Source of the DNA: JAAEUE01 sp039180225
GTDB taxonomy: Bacteria > Pseudomonadota > Alphaproteobacteria > Rhizobiales > CAJQND01
Length of the DNA: 25,320 nucleotides
Assembly (NCBI GenBank): GCA_039180225.1
Contig: JBCDDQ010000025.1
Span: 1 to 25,320, forward strand
Direction of reading: 5' to 3'
A program made the position numbers and the translations under genes. The notes beneath the pieces are model-generated. The model worked only from the letters and a program-made list of their open reading frames with translations, did no database searches and was not told the origin of the DNA. How positions within the stretch are numbered: the stretch's first letter is position 1; each line of letters starts with the position of its first letter. Shown piece by piece: positions 14,164 through 23,800 of the stretch.

Positions 14164-15372
14164 ATGGCACTCAGGCGAATTGAGCGGCAGATGCAACCCA
14201 ACCTTCTCATTCCCTTTTCGGTAGGCCATTGCGCCAACGATTTGGTGCCCATCGCGATGTATCTCATCATCCCGGCCTTCGGCACGGCCATGGGCCTGAC
14301 GCCGGCCGAAATCGGCCTCTTGTTCATGATCCACTCTTTGGGCTCATCGCTTGCCTATTTCCCTGCGGGGCTTCTGGCGGATCATGTGGCCAACCGCGGC
14401 ATCCTGCTGACAATCACGTTCTTTTGGGTCGCAGCGGGTTATTTCGTGGCCTCCTTCACCGACAGTTTCTGGCTCTTTGCGGTCCTGATTGCCGTCGCGG
14501 GCATGGGGGATGCGGCCTGGCACCCCATTGCCACCGGCGTCCTGGCGCAGATCCATAAAGCCCGGCGGGCCTATGCGCTCGGGGTTCACGCCATTGGCGG
14601 GCACCTGTCTGAGGTGGTGGCCTTGCCGATAGTGGGTCTGCTTTTGGCCTGGTGGGATTGGCGTGTGGCGATCCAGGTTCTGGTGATCCCCACATTGCTG
14701 ATGGGTATGGTGTTTCTGTTCATCGCGCCAAAGGTTCCGCGCCATGTGAACTCCCGGCCCACCCGGGCAGATTTCGCGGAGATCTGGCAGGTCTGGGCCA
14801 CCAAGGCCGGTATGCGCGTTATTGCCCTATTCACGGTCTACAACATGGCGCTGTTTGCCATCATCACGATGATGCCGCTTTACCTGAAAGACCATCACCA
14901 GTTCGGGTGGCAGGACACAGCGATTGTGATGGCCGTGATGATGTTGTTTGGCGCATTGGGCCAACCGGGCATGGGTAAGCTCTCAGACCAGATCGGCCGC
15001 AAACCCATTTCCGTTGGCGGAAATGCCATTGCTTGTGTGGCTGCGCTTGTGGCTTGGTTGTCCAGCTCCATTGTGATCACCTTGATTGGCTTAGGGGTGG
15101 CGTTGATCGTGGGCGTGGCGATCCGCGCTGTGCTTCTGGCGGCGGCGGTGGACCATGCAGGCAATCGGGAAGGTACGAGCTTGGGGCTCGCCTTCGCTTT
15201 CATGGACGGCTTTGCCGCCTCCGCTGCTTTACTGGCGGGTCTTGCCGGAGAGAGCCACCTGGCCAATGCGTTTCTGCTGGCCAGCGGGTTTTCGCTGATC
15301 GCCACAATTCTCGCCGTGTTCATGCCCAGACGCAGTGCTTCTGTGGTTGCGGGCGGGGCGCCGGCGGCCTAA
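14164..15372 (+). CDS. MFS transporter, Fsr-like
   Basis: Major facilitator superfamily transporter of about 402 residues with 12 hydrophobic segments and a central cytoplasmic loop (about residues 195-215, KVPRHVNSRPTRADF). The GMGDAAWHPIATGVLAQ block in the fourth helix is similar to the fosmidomycin-resistance (Fsr) branch. KLSDQIGRKPISVGG after helix 8 is the MFS loop signature of the second half. Direction and substrate are not known. The start is unsure: ATG 14164 and ATG 14191 both lack a clear ribosome-binding site. The PLP aminotransferase begins 28 bases after its stop, so the two are likely co-transcribed and may share a substrate, for example uptake or export of an amino compound (inference). 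Confidence 0.85.
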   Translation: MALRRIERQMQPNLLIPFSVGHCANDLVPIAMYLIIPAFGTAMGLTPAEIGLLFMIHSLGSSLAYFPAGLLADHVANRGILLTITFFWVAAGYFVASFTDSFWLFAVLIAVAGMGDAAWHPIATGVLAQIHKARRAYALGVHAIGGHLSEVVALPIVGLLLAWWDWRVAIQVLVIPTLLMGMVFLFIAPKVPRHVNSRPTRADFAEIWQVWATKAGMRVIALFTVYNMALFAIITMMPLYLKDHHQFGWQDTAIVMAVMMLFGALGQPGMGKLSDQIGRKPISVGGNAIACVAALVAWLSSSIVITLIGLGVALIVGVAIRAVLLAAAVDHAGNREGTSLGLAFAFMDGFAASAALLAGLAGESHLANAFLLASGFSLIATILAVFMPRRSASVVAGGAPAA

Positions 15373-15400
15373 CCTTCCCCATCCGCAGCGGGAGATGACC

Positions 15401-16717
15401 ATGGATCAGCACCTTCGCAACGATCAGCTCTCTGAGGCGCTGGAAGCAGCGGAAGCAGAGTACAGCGCCCGCACCCCGAACAGCGCGGCCTGGCAAGAAC
15501 GCGCGTCGGGCGGGCTGCCCGGCGGTAATACCCGTACGGTCTTGCACTTTACCCCTTATCCCCTGCGCTTCATGGGTGGAAAGGACCAGTGGGTGACCGA
15601 CGCGGACGGTCTCCACTACCTGGACTATCTGGGCGAGTACTCTGCCGGCCTCTATGGCCACAGCTCTGCACCCATCATGGCCGCTGCCCAGCAGGCCATT
15701 GCGGACGGCACGGTATTGGGTGGGCCCAACACGTATGAGGTGGAACTGGCCGAACTTATGTGTGCCCGCTTCCCCTCACTAGAGCTTGTGCGCTTCACAA
15801 ATTCCGGTACGGAGGCCAATCTCATGGCCCTGGCGGCGGCACGCGCCCACACCGGGCGCGACAAGGTTCTGGTGTTCGACGGCGGCTACCATGGCGGTGT
15901 GCTTTATATGGCCGACTACGCCACCCGCTCCAATGCACCGTTCGATTTTGTCACCGGCACCTACAACGATCTTGATGTCACCATGGCTGCCGCAGAAGGC
16001 GATGAAGGCGAGATTGCAGCCATCTTGATCGAACCCATGATGGGCGGGGGAGGGGCGATCGTTGCTGATACGGCCTTCCTGGCCGGTCTCAAGGCCTATG
16101 CCGAGCGCCACGATATCGTGCTCATCTTCGATGAGGTGATGACCTCGCGCAATGGCGCCGGCGGCCATCAGGGCGAAACCGGTGTGACGCCGCACATGTC
16201 CACCTTCGGCAAGTATCTGGGTGGCGGCTTCTCCTTCGGCGCCTTCGGGGGGCAACGCGAGATCATGCGCCGCTTTGACCCCTACGACCCGAATGCGCTG
16301 CCCCATGCCGGTACCTTCAACAACAACGTCACCTCCATGGCGGCCGGCCTCACGGGCTTGCGCGAGATCTACACCCCTGAGCGCGCTGTTGCCCACACCG
16401 AGCGCGGTAACAGATTGCGCGCCGAGCTCAACGCCGCCATCGCGCGGCATGGCTTGGCAGCCCAGGTGACGGGAGCTGGAACCATCATGTGCTTTCACTT
16501 CCACAACCAAGAGGTGCGCACGCCCGAGCAGACCAAGCTCACGCGCCCGGAAGCCTACGCCTTGTTCCATCTGGAGATGCTGAAGCGCGGACTCTATTTT
16601 GCGCGCAGAGGGTACATGAGCCTCTCCCTGGAGCTTACCGATGAGGATGATGCAGCCCTGCTCACGGCGTTTGATGAGGTTTTGGATCAGTTCGGCGCCG
16701 TTTTGTGTCCGCAGTAA
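15401..16717 (+). CDS. class III PLP-dependent aminotransferase, glutamate-1-semialdehyde aminomutase-like
   Basis: Fold-type I PLP enzyme of 438 residues. The PLP-binding Lys is Lys271 in TFGKYLGGGFSFGAFGG, and the Asp that contacts the pyridine nitrogen is Asp244 in LIFDEVMTSR. NSGTEAN holds the phosphate. It is like HemL in length and layout. However, the Lys region (STFGKYLGGGFSF) differs from what I expect of a true HemL, and the neighbours are not tetrapyrrole genes. I therefore call it an aminotransferase or aminomutase of unknown substrate. ATG at 15401 is preferred over 15395 because GGAG lies six bases before it. Probably one operon with the MFS transporter upstream. Confidence 0.88.
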   Translation: MDQHLRNDQLSEALEAAEAEYSARTPNSAAWQERASGGLPGGNTRTVLHFTPYPLRFMGGKDQWVTDADGLHYLDYLGEYSAGLYGHSSAPIMAAAQQAIADGTVLGGPNTYEVELAELMCARFPSLELVRFTNSGTEANLMALAAARAHTGRDKVLVFDGGYHGGVLYMADYATRSNAPFDFVTGTYNDLDVTMAAAEGDEGEIAAILIEPMMGGGGAIVADTAFLAGLKAYAERHDIVLIFDEVMTSRNGAGGHQGETGVTPHMSTFGKYLGGGFSFGAFGGQREIMRRFDPYDPNALPHAGTFNNNVTSMAAGLTGLREIYTPERAVAHTERGNRLRAELNAAIARHGLAAQVTGAGTIMCFHFHNQEVRTPEQTKLTRPEAYALFHLEMLKRGLYFARRGYMSLSLELTDEDDAALLTAFDEVLDQFGAVLCPQ

Positions 16718-16818
16718 GCTGCCGGTTCACGTTAACCCTCTGTTAGCCAGCCATTCGCTCAGCGCATAGGTGATGTGCGCTGGTCAACGGTACTCATTTC
16801 CCGAAAGCTCCTTATATT

Positions 16819-16842
16819 GCAATGCAGCAATCATGCATTGCT
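16819..16842. promoter_or_regulatory. GCAATGC inverted repeat upstream of a small-protein gene
   Basis: GCAATGC (16819-16825) and GCATTGC (16835-16841) are perfect seven-base arms. An overlapping pair AGCAAT/ATTGCT (16826-16831, 16837-16842) is also perfect. The site lies about 45-68 bases before the ATG at 16887, in the AT-richest part of this 169-base gap. TGC-rich sites of this kind are reminiscent of PhaR operators. The 11-mer TGCAATGCAGC also occurs at 14103-14113, before the MFS gene. Confidence 0.45.
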
Positions 16843-16886
16843 GAGGAAACGCTCGGTGGCATCCCACAAACAAAAGGAGCATACCG

Positions 16887-17072
16887 ATGACAGACATTGA
16901 ACACTTGACCGCAGCCGATGTGTCTCGACTGAACGACCACTACATCAGAGAGGCCAAAAAACTGCGCGCAAAAGAGATGGCGCGGATTTTTGGTGGGATT
17001 TTGCCTCGTGTTTTCAGCGCAGTAGCTGGCATCTTCAACCGGCCGCAGACCCTTGCGGGAAGCGCGCGATAG
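16887..17072 (+). CDS. small basic protein, function unknown
   Basis: A 61-residue protein with a good ribosome-binding site (AAAAGGAGC, eight bases before ATG 16887). The sequence is an acidic-polar start (MTDIEHLTAADVSRLNDHY), a helical basic middle (IREAKKLRAKEMARIFGGI) and an amphipathic part (LPRVFSAVAGIFNRP). The LRAKEMARIF type of block occurs in many short alphaproteobacterial proteins of unknown role; I cannot name the family. The strong Shine-Dalgarno and the inverted repeat in its promoter support a real gene. A second small gene follows 66 bases later on the same strand. Confidence 0.62.
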   Translation: MTDIEHLTAADVSRLNDHYIREAKKLRAKEMARIFGGILPRVFSAVAGIFNRPQTLAGSAR

Positions 17073-17138
17073 TTCATCCCATTAGCGGGTGCATGCTTTT
17101 GGCACGCGCCCTGAGCTCTTAAGATCTTGGAGCAGAAA

Positions 17139-17339
17139 ATGACAAGTTTGGCCAATGCACGCCCATCAACGGGGCATGTTGCAGCGCAAAATCATATCGG
17201 CGCCTTTTTTGCCGGTTTGGCGAGCCTTTTTGCATCTTTCTCGCGCGCGCTGGAGTTCTCCCGCCTGTGCGAAGCAGAATACAATCGTAAGGGCGAGGTT
17301 CCCCCTGACGCGTTCAAGCGTTTCATGGACCAGGTCTGA
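17139..17339 (+). CDS. small protein with amphipathic helix, function unknown
   Basis: A 66-residue protein. GGAG seven bases before ATG 17139 fixes the start. After a polar leader of about 20 residues comes a moderately hydrophobic helix, HIGAFFAGLASLFASFSRAL, and then EFSRLCEAEYNRKGEVPPDAF. It could be a peripheral or membrane-touching small protein. It is not a recognised family. It follows another small gene (16887) and is followed by a hairpin at 17413, so the two small genes probably form one transcript. Confidence 0.6.
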   Translation: MTSLANARPSTGHVAAQNHIGAFFAGLASLFASFSRALEFSRLCEAEYNRKGEVPPDAFKRFMDQV

Positions 17340-17412
17340 CTGTCTGGTGGGCCGCTGGTCTTGCCGCCGCCTGCGACAGTCATTTCCGCTTCCTGGCGCG
17401 GATTCGCGCTGA

Positions 17413-17440
17413 AACGGTTCGATCCGTAGCGAACTGTTTT
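17413..17440 (+). terminator. probable terminator after the two small genes
   Basis: AACGGTTCG (17413-17421) and CGAACTGTT (17430-17438) form a nine-pair stem with one G-T pair and an eight-base loop, running into TTTT (17437-17440). It ends 26 bases before the EamA gene start. Confidence 0.5.
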
Positions 17441-17466
17441 GGCGTGAGCCGTGCTAGAAGGTCTTT

Positions 17467-18354
17467 ATGACAACTGCTCAGATCAACCGGTCGTTTGAAT
17501 TTTTCCTACTGGCCTTGTTGGCGCTCTTTTGGGGCTCTTCATACCTTTTCATCAAAGTGGCTCTGGAGGGGCTCCCACCGCTTACCTTGATTGCTCTCAG
17601 GGTCAGCTTGGCAGCCCTGCTGCTCTATTTGGTGGCCCGATGGAGGGGACACAGTCTGCCGCGCGATGGCGCCACCTGGCGGCAGTTTTTTGTGCAGTGT
17701 TTTTTCTTGTGTCTGGGCGGCTGGGCGGTGTTGGCGTGGGGCCAACAGTTCATCGACAGCGGCTTGGCGGGCATTCTGAACTCCACCTCGCCGATCTTTG
17801 TCTTCTTCATCACAGCTCTTTGGACCCGCCACGAAGCGGTCAACGCCTTGCGTCTGACAGGGGCATTATTGGGTTTGGCGGGCGTGGTGCTGATCATCGG
17901 CGTTGATGCACTCCAAGGGCTCGGACAACAGGTTGCCGGGCAATTGGCAGTGGTGTTCAGCGCGCTGCTCTATGCCGGCTCTGCCATCTACGGGAAGCGC
18001 TTCTCTAATCTTCCCAACACCATCACTGCATCCGGCACGCTGATTTGTGCGTCTTGCGTGCTGATCCCTCTTAGTCTCGTTGTGGACCAGCCTTGGACAT
18101 TGAGCCCATCAGCCCAATCGATCGGCGCAGCACTTGCGCTTTCGGTTATCAGTTCATGCCTGGCGCTCCTGCTCTATTTCCGCTTGATCAGAACCCTGGG
18201 CTCCATGGGCACCGCCAGCCAGGCCTATTTGCGGGTGGGGGTGAGTGTGTTGCTGGGAACGCTGGTGCTGGGTGAGCAGATTGCCTGGTCGGTTGCTCTG
18301 GGCCTGGTGGCAGTGGTGGCCGGCGTAATCGCGATCAACGCCCGCCCGCAGTAG
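17467..18354 (+). CDS. EamA-family (DMT superfamily) transporter
   Basis: Inner-membrane protein of 295 residues with about ten hydrophobic segments in two EamA repeats. The first half has LLALFWGSSYLFIKVAL and LRVSLAALLLYLVA, typical for the start of an EamA repeat. The second half has FSALLYAGSAIYGKRF and ends LGEQIAWSVALGLVAVVAGVIAI, the usual close of such proteins. Relatives export amino acids or metabolites, but the substrate is not predictable here. ATG at 17467 has AGAAGG upstream. The DUF3604 gene starts 78 bases after its stop on the same strand, so co-transcription is possible. Confidence 0.9.
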   Translation: MTTAQINRSFEFFLLALLALFWGSSYLFIKVALEGLPPLTLIALRVSLAALLLYLVARWRGHSLPRDGATWRQFFVQCFFLCLGGWAVLAWGQQFIDSGLAGILNSTSPIFVFFITALWTRHEAVNALRLTGALLGLAGVVLIIGVDALQGLGQQVAGQLAVVFSALLYAGSAIYGKRFSNLPNTITASGTLICASCVLIPLSLVVDQPWTLSPSAQSIGAALALSVISSCLALLLYFRLIRTLGSMGTASQAYLRVGVSVLLGTLVLGEQIAWSVALGLVAVVAGVIAINARPQ

Positions 18355-18432
18355 TTTCTGTCTAAGCCCTTGGAACCGGTGCCAATCTGCCCTAAGCAGA
18401 TGGCAGAAAAGAAAAGTGTTCCAGAGGCCCCC

Positions 18433-20679
18433 ATGCCCTATTCCGAATATCGCCCCGAGCTCATGGGCTCGGCCACGCTCACGCCGTCGGGCGAAATTGA
18501 AGCCGGGTCCTGGCAGACCTTCGAGTTGGTCTATAAAGCGGGCAAATTCGGCATAGATGATACCGGCTCGCTCAAGATCGCCATGCGGTTTGCCACCGAT
18601 TTTGGGCCGGTGCAGTTCGATGATCCTGCTGCACCCGGCTACACCACAGCCGTGGCCTCCAACGGAGCCGTTTTGGATCTGCGCTGGGAGTTCAAGCGCA
18701 ACATCCGCCCCTGGAGCCGGGCGCTTTACATCGGCATTCAGAAGCACTTTCTGGCCGAAGGGGACACGATCACCATCCGCTTCGGCGATCAGAGCGGCGG
18801 CTCAAGGGGGGTGCGCGTGCAAACCTATTGCGAGCGGATATTTGAATTCAAAGTGTTCGTGGATGCCATTGCCACCTACGATTATGTGACCCTGCCAGAA
18901 AGTCCCCACATCAACATTGTACCGGGCCCGCCCGTCACCTGGCGCGCCGTGCTGCCCACGTTGAAACGAACAGGCGATGCGTTCCGGCTTTCCGTCAAAG
19001 CTGAAGATGCCTGGGGAAACCCAAGCAACCAGGTCAGCCAACAGGTGAAGCTAGTTGCTTCCAGCCCAGTTGACGGCTTGCCGGCTAGTGCAGAATTTGT
19101 CCAAGGTGCGTTCGCCCTTGTGCTGGAGGACCTGAAACTCACTGAACCAAGCGAGGTGCTCATCCAGGTGCTGGATGAGGCTGGAACCGAACTTTGCCGA
19201 ACGAATACACTGAGCGTTCAGGACACCCCGGCCTGGCTGCACTTCTGGGGCGATCTGCACGGCCAGTCAAACGAGACCCTGGGCACCAACTCGGCCGAGG
19301 AGTACTTTCTGTTCGGCCGCGACCGTGCCTTCCTGGATGCCTGTTCCCATCAAGGCAATGACTTCCAGATGACACAGGAATTCTGGACTGACCTCAATGC
19401 TCTGACCGCCCGGCTGGATGAGCCGGGGCGCTTCGTTGCCATCCCCGGATATGAGTGGAGTGCCAACACCGCCATCGGCGGGGATCGCAACGTCTTCTAC
19501 CGCCATGAGGGCCGGCCGATGTATCGCTCGTCCCATGCCCAGATCCTCGATCTGTCGGATGAGCACACCGACGGCCACAATGCCCATGACCTGTTTGCGC
19601 ATCTGAAGGACGAAGACTGCGTGTGCTGGGCGCATTGCGGGGGACGCTATGCCAACATCACCTACGCGCATGACGGCAAGTTGGAGGCCTCAGTTGAGGT
19701 GCACTCTTCCTGGGGCACCTTTGAATGGTTGCTGCATGATGCGTTTTCCAAAAATTACCGTGTGGGCGTGGTCTGTAATTCCGATGGCCACAAAGGCCGG
19801 GTGGGGGCAAGCTTCCCTGGCGCGAGCTTCTTTGGCGCCTATGGAGGCCTCACTTGTTACTTGGCCAGCGAACTTAGCCGCGACGGTATCTTTGAAGCGC
19901 TGAGGGCCCGCCGCCACTACGGCACCACGGGCAACAGGATGTATCTGGACGTGCGCGTTCTGCCGGCAGGCGGCGCCAAGCGCTTTGAACGTGATCCGGC
20001 CGAGTTCGACAATCCGGCCAGCGCAGAGGTGAGTGAACTGCTGGTGGGCGACATTGCGCAGATCATCGATGATGAAGTTGAACTCACCGTCCAGGTGATC
20101 GGATCGGCCCCCATCGAGAAGGTCGATGTTTACGACGGCACCGAGCATCTGATCACGCACCGCGCCTATGGTCATGATGACCTGGGCGCACGGATCCGGC
20201 TGACCTTCTCCGGCGCCGAATACCGTGGCCGCTCGCGCACCACCACCTGGGACGGCGAACTGCAGATTGAAGGCAATAAGATCTTTAATGCGCAGATGTT
20301 CAACAATTGGAACCTGGACCGGGGTATTCAAAGCCAAGATGACCACAGCGTCTCCTGGAAAGCGGTGACGTCCGGAAACTATTGCGGCATCGATCTCTGG
20401 CTGGAGGCGGCGGACGCCGGGGAGATCACCATCACCACGCCACACGGCCATGAAACTTTGAACGTTGCCAATATCGGCGTTGAAGAAACCATCACTCACG
20501 CTGAGGCGCTTGAGCGGAGATTCGCCGTTCAGCGCCTACCTGACGCCCTGGAGAACTGCAAAGCAGAGTTCAAGGTGGTATGCCCGGTTCGGAGCGAGGG
20601 CGACACACGGCTCTATGTACGCGTCCAGCAGATTGACGGCCACAGAGCCTGGACCAGCCCGATCTATTTGTTCCAATAG
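18433..20679 (+). CDS. DUF3604 family protein (PHP-like metal-binding)
   Basis: A 748-residue protein matching DUF3604. I recognise the start PYSEYRPELMGSATLTPSG and the blocks GKFGIDDTGSLKIAMRFATD and WEFKRNIRPWSRALYIG. The core part carries metal-ligand-like motifs: FWGDLHGQS (Asp274, His276), CSHQGNDF, CWAHCGGR near residue 400 and NSDGHKGR (Asp451, His453). This pattern is like a PHP-type phosphoesterase or amidohydrolase site, so a metal-dependent hydrolase is likely but not shown. No signal peptide. ATG at 18433 has AGAGG upstream and gives the family N-terminus; ATG 18400 is an alternative. It is followed by the Ior gene on the same strand after 184 bases. Confidence 0.85.
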   Translation: MPYSEYRPELMGSATLTPSGEIEAGSWQTFELVYKAGKFGIDDTGSLKIAMRFATDFGPVQFDDPAAPGYTTAVASNGAVLDLRWEFKRNIRPWSRALYIGIQKHFLAEGDTITIRFGDQSGGSRGVRVQTYCERIFEFKVFVDAIATYDYVTLPESPHINIVPGPPVTWRAVLPTLKRTGDAFRLSVKAEDAWGNPSNQVSQQVKLVASSPVDGLPASAEFVQGAFALVLEDLKLTEPSEVLIQVLDEAGTELCRTNTLSVQDTPAWLHFWGDLHGQSNETLGTNSAEEYFLFGRDRAFLDACSHQGNDFQMTQEFWTDLNALTARLDEPGRFVAIPGYEWSANTAIGGDRNVFYRHEGRPMYRSSHAQILDLSDEHTDGHNAHDLFAHLKDEDCVCWAHCGGRYANITYAHDGKLEASVEVHSSWGTFEWLLHDAFSKNYRVGVVCNSDGHKGRVGASFPGASFFGAYGGLTCYLASELSRDGIFEALRARRHYGTTGNRMYLDVRVLPAGGAKRFERDPAEFDNPASAEVSELLVGDIAQIIDDEVELTVQVIGSAPIEKVDVYDGTEHLITHRAYGHDDLGARIRLTFSGAEYRGRSRTTTWDGELQIEGNKIFNAQMFNNWNLDRGIQSQDDHSVSWKAVTSGNYCGIDLWLEAADAGEITITTPHGHETLNVANIGVEETITHAEALERRFAVQRLPDALENCKAEFKVVCPVRSEGDTRLYVRVQQIDGHRAWTSPIYLFQ

Positions 20680-20689
20680 TCGCCTCACC

Positions 20690-20788
20690 ATGTGGAAACT
20701 CTGGGCAGGCCTGCGCGATTTCCTGAGACACTCTTTTCGAAACGCGCTAGCCTTCCCCACCTCAGGCGATGAGTTCGCGCAGGCGTGA
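20690..20788 (+). CDS. possible 32-residue small protein
   Basis: Open frame beginning ATG TGG AAA, ten bases after the DUF3604 stop. It encodes MWKLWAGLRDFLRHSF and then a polar end. The first 22 residues form an amphipathic helix with Trp, Leu and Arg, as in membrane-associated small proteins. There is no visible ribosome-binding site, so it could only be made by coupling to the upstream gene. Treat as a candidate. Confidence 0.22.
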   Translation: MWKLWAGLRDFLRHSFRNALAFPTSGDEFAQA

Positions 20789-20811
20789 TTTGACCTTTCG
20801 CCGCAAAATAT

Positions 20812-20826
20812 GTAAGTAATGCTTAC
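20812..20826. promoter_or_regulatory. inverted repeat in the promoter region of the Ior gene
   Basis: GTAAG-TAATG-CTTAC at 20812-20826, in the only AT-rich stretch of the intergenic region and 37 bases before the Ior ATG. Arms are only five bases, so this is suggestive of a TetR-type or similar operator at best. Confidence 0.35.
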
Positions 20827-20863
20827 CTAATTTCTTTGAACTCCAAGGAAGGCGCCATATTCC

Positions 20864-23800
20864 ATGGGACTTCAAGACGTTAAGATCGACGACAAGTATG
20901 ATCTCACCAAAACGCGCATTCTGACCAGTGGCGTCCAGGCTCTGGTGCGTCTCACCATGATGCAGTCAGAGCGTGACCGCGCGGCGGGCCACAATACGGC
21001 AGGCTACGTGACGGGCTACCGCGGCTCGCCCCTGGGCGGTGTTGATCAGCAGTTCATGCGCGCAGGCAAGTTTCTCGATCCCCATAATGTGACTTTCCAG
21101 GCCGGTCTCAACGAAGACCTGGCCGCCACCGCGATCTGGGGGGCCCAGCAGGCCCAGATGCGCGGCGAGGGCGCGTATGATGGCGTCTTCTCCATCTGGT
21201 ATGGCAAAGGCCCGGGTGTTGACCGCTGCGGCGATGTTTTCCGCCACGCCAATGCCGCCGGCACATCTCCGCTGGGCGGCGTTCTGGTGATGATGGGCGA
21301 TGACCACGCTGCGGAAAGCTCCACCGTGCCCCATCAGAGCGAGTTTGCCCTGATGGACGCCATGATGCCTGTGCTTAACCCGTCAGGTGTGCAGGAGATC
21401 CTCGATTATGGCATCCTCGGGTTTGCCCTGTCGCGCTATTCGGGCTGCTGGGTGGGCATCAAGTGTGTGCACGACAATGTGGAATCCACCGCAATTGTCG
21501 ATGGCAGCCTGGATCGCATTAAGGTCAATATCCCCACCGATTTCGAGATGCCTGAAGGTGGGCTCAACATCCGCTCCTGGGACGACCGGCACGAGCAGGA
21601 AGAGCGCACCCACACCCATAAGCGCTTTGCGGCCACGGCCTTTGCCCGGGCCAATAATCTGAACCAAATCGCGCTCTCTGGGGGACGCGTGCCCCGAATC
21701 GGCATCGCCACCACGGGCAAGTCCTATCTGGACGTGCGTCAGGCACTTGATGAGCTTGGCATTGATGAGGTTGCGTCTTCCAAGCTCGGCATTCGCGTTT
21801 TGAAGATTGGCATGGTCTGGCCGCTTGAGCCGGAGATTATCGAAGAGTTTGTCAAGGGCCTGGATCTTGTTATCGTCGTGGAAGAAAAGCGCTCGCTGAT
21901 CGAAACGCAGATTAAAGAACAGCTGTTTGGCCGCCACCGGGTGCCGGTGATTATCGGTAAGAGAGACGAGAACGATGAGCATCTGTTCCGCGCATTCGGC
22001 ACCCTCGATCCCAACGAAATTGCAGTCGCCGTCGGGGAACGCATATGCGGACGCCAGAAAAACGATAAGATTGCCCAGGAAGTGGAGCGCCTGAAAGCGG
22101 CTCAGCGGTCTGTTTCGAACCTGAAGGAAGCGGCAACGCGCATTCCCTACTTCTGTGCCGGATGCCCGCACAACTCTTCCACCGTCGTACCCGAAGGTGG
22201 TCGTGCATACGCGGGTATCGGTTGTCATTGGATGGCGCAATTCGTGCCTGAACGCAGAACCGAAGGCTCCACTCATATGGGAGCCGAAGGCGCCAACTGG
22301 ATCGGCGAGGCACCGTTTTCAACACGCAAGCACATATTCCAGAACATTGGCGATGGCACCTACAACCATTCAGGTATCCTGGCCATCCGCGCGGCTGCGG
22401 CAGCAGGCGTAAACATCACCTACAAGATCCTCTACAACGATGCAGTGGCCATGACCGGTGGCCAGCCCCACGAAGGCGGACTGACCGTTGGGGAAATCGC
22501 CCGGCAGGTTTCTGCGGAAGGGGCCCGGCGCATCGTGGTGGTGACCGATGAACCGGACAAGTATCCCGCCAGCACGGGCTTCCCGCCCCACACAACCATC
22601 CACCACAGGCGCGAGCTGGGCAAAGTTCAGCGCGAGCTGATGGAAGAAGAGGGGCTGACGATCCTCATCTACGATCAAACCTGTGCGGCGGAGAAACGCA
22701 GGCGGCGCAAGCGCGGCACGTTCCCTGACCCGGCAAAGCGGATCATGATCAACGAGCTGGTCTGCGAAGGCTGCGGCGACTGCGGTGTGAAATCCAACTG
22801 TGTGGCCATCGCTCCGGTTGAAACCGAGTTTGGCCGCAAACGCAAAATCGACCAGTCCTCGTGCAATAAGGATTACTCGTGCGTCAATGGTTTCTGCCCC
22901 AGCTTTGTGAGTGTGGAAGGCGGCGAGCTTATCAAAGGTCAGGAGCAGAAGAAGACCATTGAAGTGCCGGTGTTTGAAGCACTGCCAGAGCCTGAACTGC
23001 CCAGCCTTGAGGGCGCTTGGTCGATATTGGTCACCGGCATTGGCGGCACCGGTGTTGTTACCGTGGGGCAGATCATTGCCATGGCGGCCAACCTGGAGGG
23101 CAAGGGCGCCGGTATCATCGACATGGCCGGTCTCTCGCAAAAGAACGGGGCGGTTGTCTCGCACCTGAAGATCGCAGAACGCCAGGAAGACATCTCGACC
23201 ATCCGCGTCTCCGCCGGTGGAGCAAATCTTCTGCTTGGCTGCGATCTGGTAACCTCTGCAGCCGAACACAATCTTGCTGCGGCCGGCGAAGGCAAGACGT
23301 TCGCTGTGGTGAACGACTATGAAACCATGCCGGCCATGTTCACCAACGATGCGGACTACGAGCTGCCCGGCGACAAGCTGCGCTTGGCCATTCAGGCGCG
23401 CATGGGCGCGGGCCGCACCGATCTGATCAATGCCACCAAGATCGCCACGGCGCTGATGGGCGACAGCATCGCTTCAAACCTCTTCACCCTGGGCTATGCC
23501 TGGCAAAAGGGGCTGATTCCGGTCTCTGCAGACGCGATCGAGCGGGCCATCACGCTGAACAATGTGGCTGTCGAAATGAACCTGAAGGCTTTCGAATGGG
23601 GCCGGCGTGCAGCCCACGATCTGGCCGCGGTGGAGAAGATCATCGGCCGCGCTGACGATGCCCGCCCAACACCGATTGGCGAGACTCACCAGCTTTCCCA
23701 AACACTGGAAGAGATGGTAAACCGGCGCGTTGAATTCCTTACGGCCTACCAGAACGCGGCCTATGGCGAGCGCTACCGCAAGCTGGTGAACAACGTGCAA

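Noticed and set aside
15401..16717. Calling the aminotransferase HemL
   Set aside because: The Lys region and the neighbours (MFS transporter, small proteins) do not support a tetrapyrrole role, although length and fold agree.
21383..22276. Minus-strand frame of 297 residues inside the Ior gene
   Set aside because: Antisense shadow; the plus-strand protein has all cysteine and TPP motifs across this stretch.
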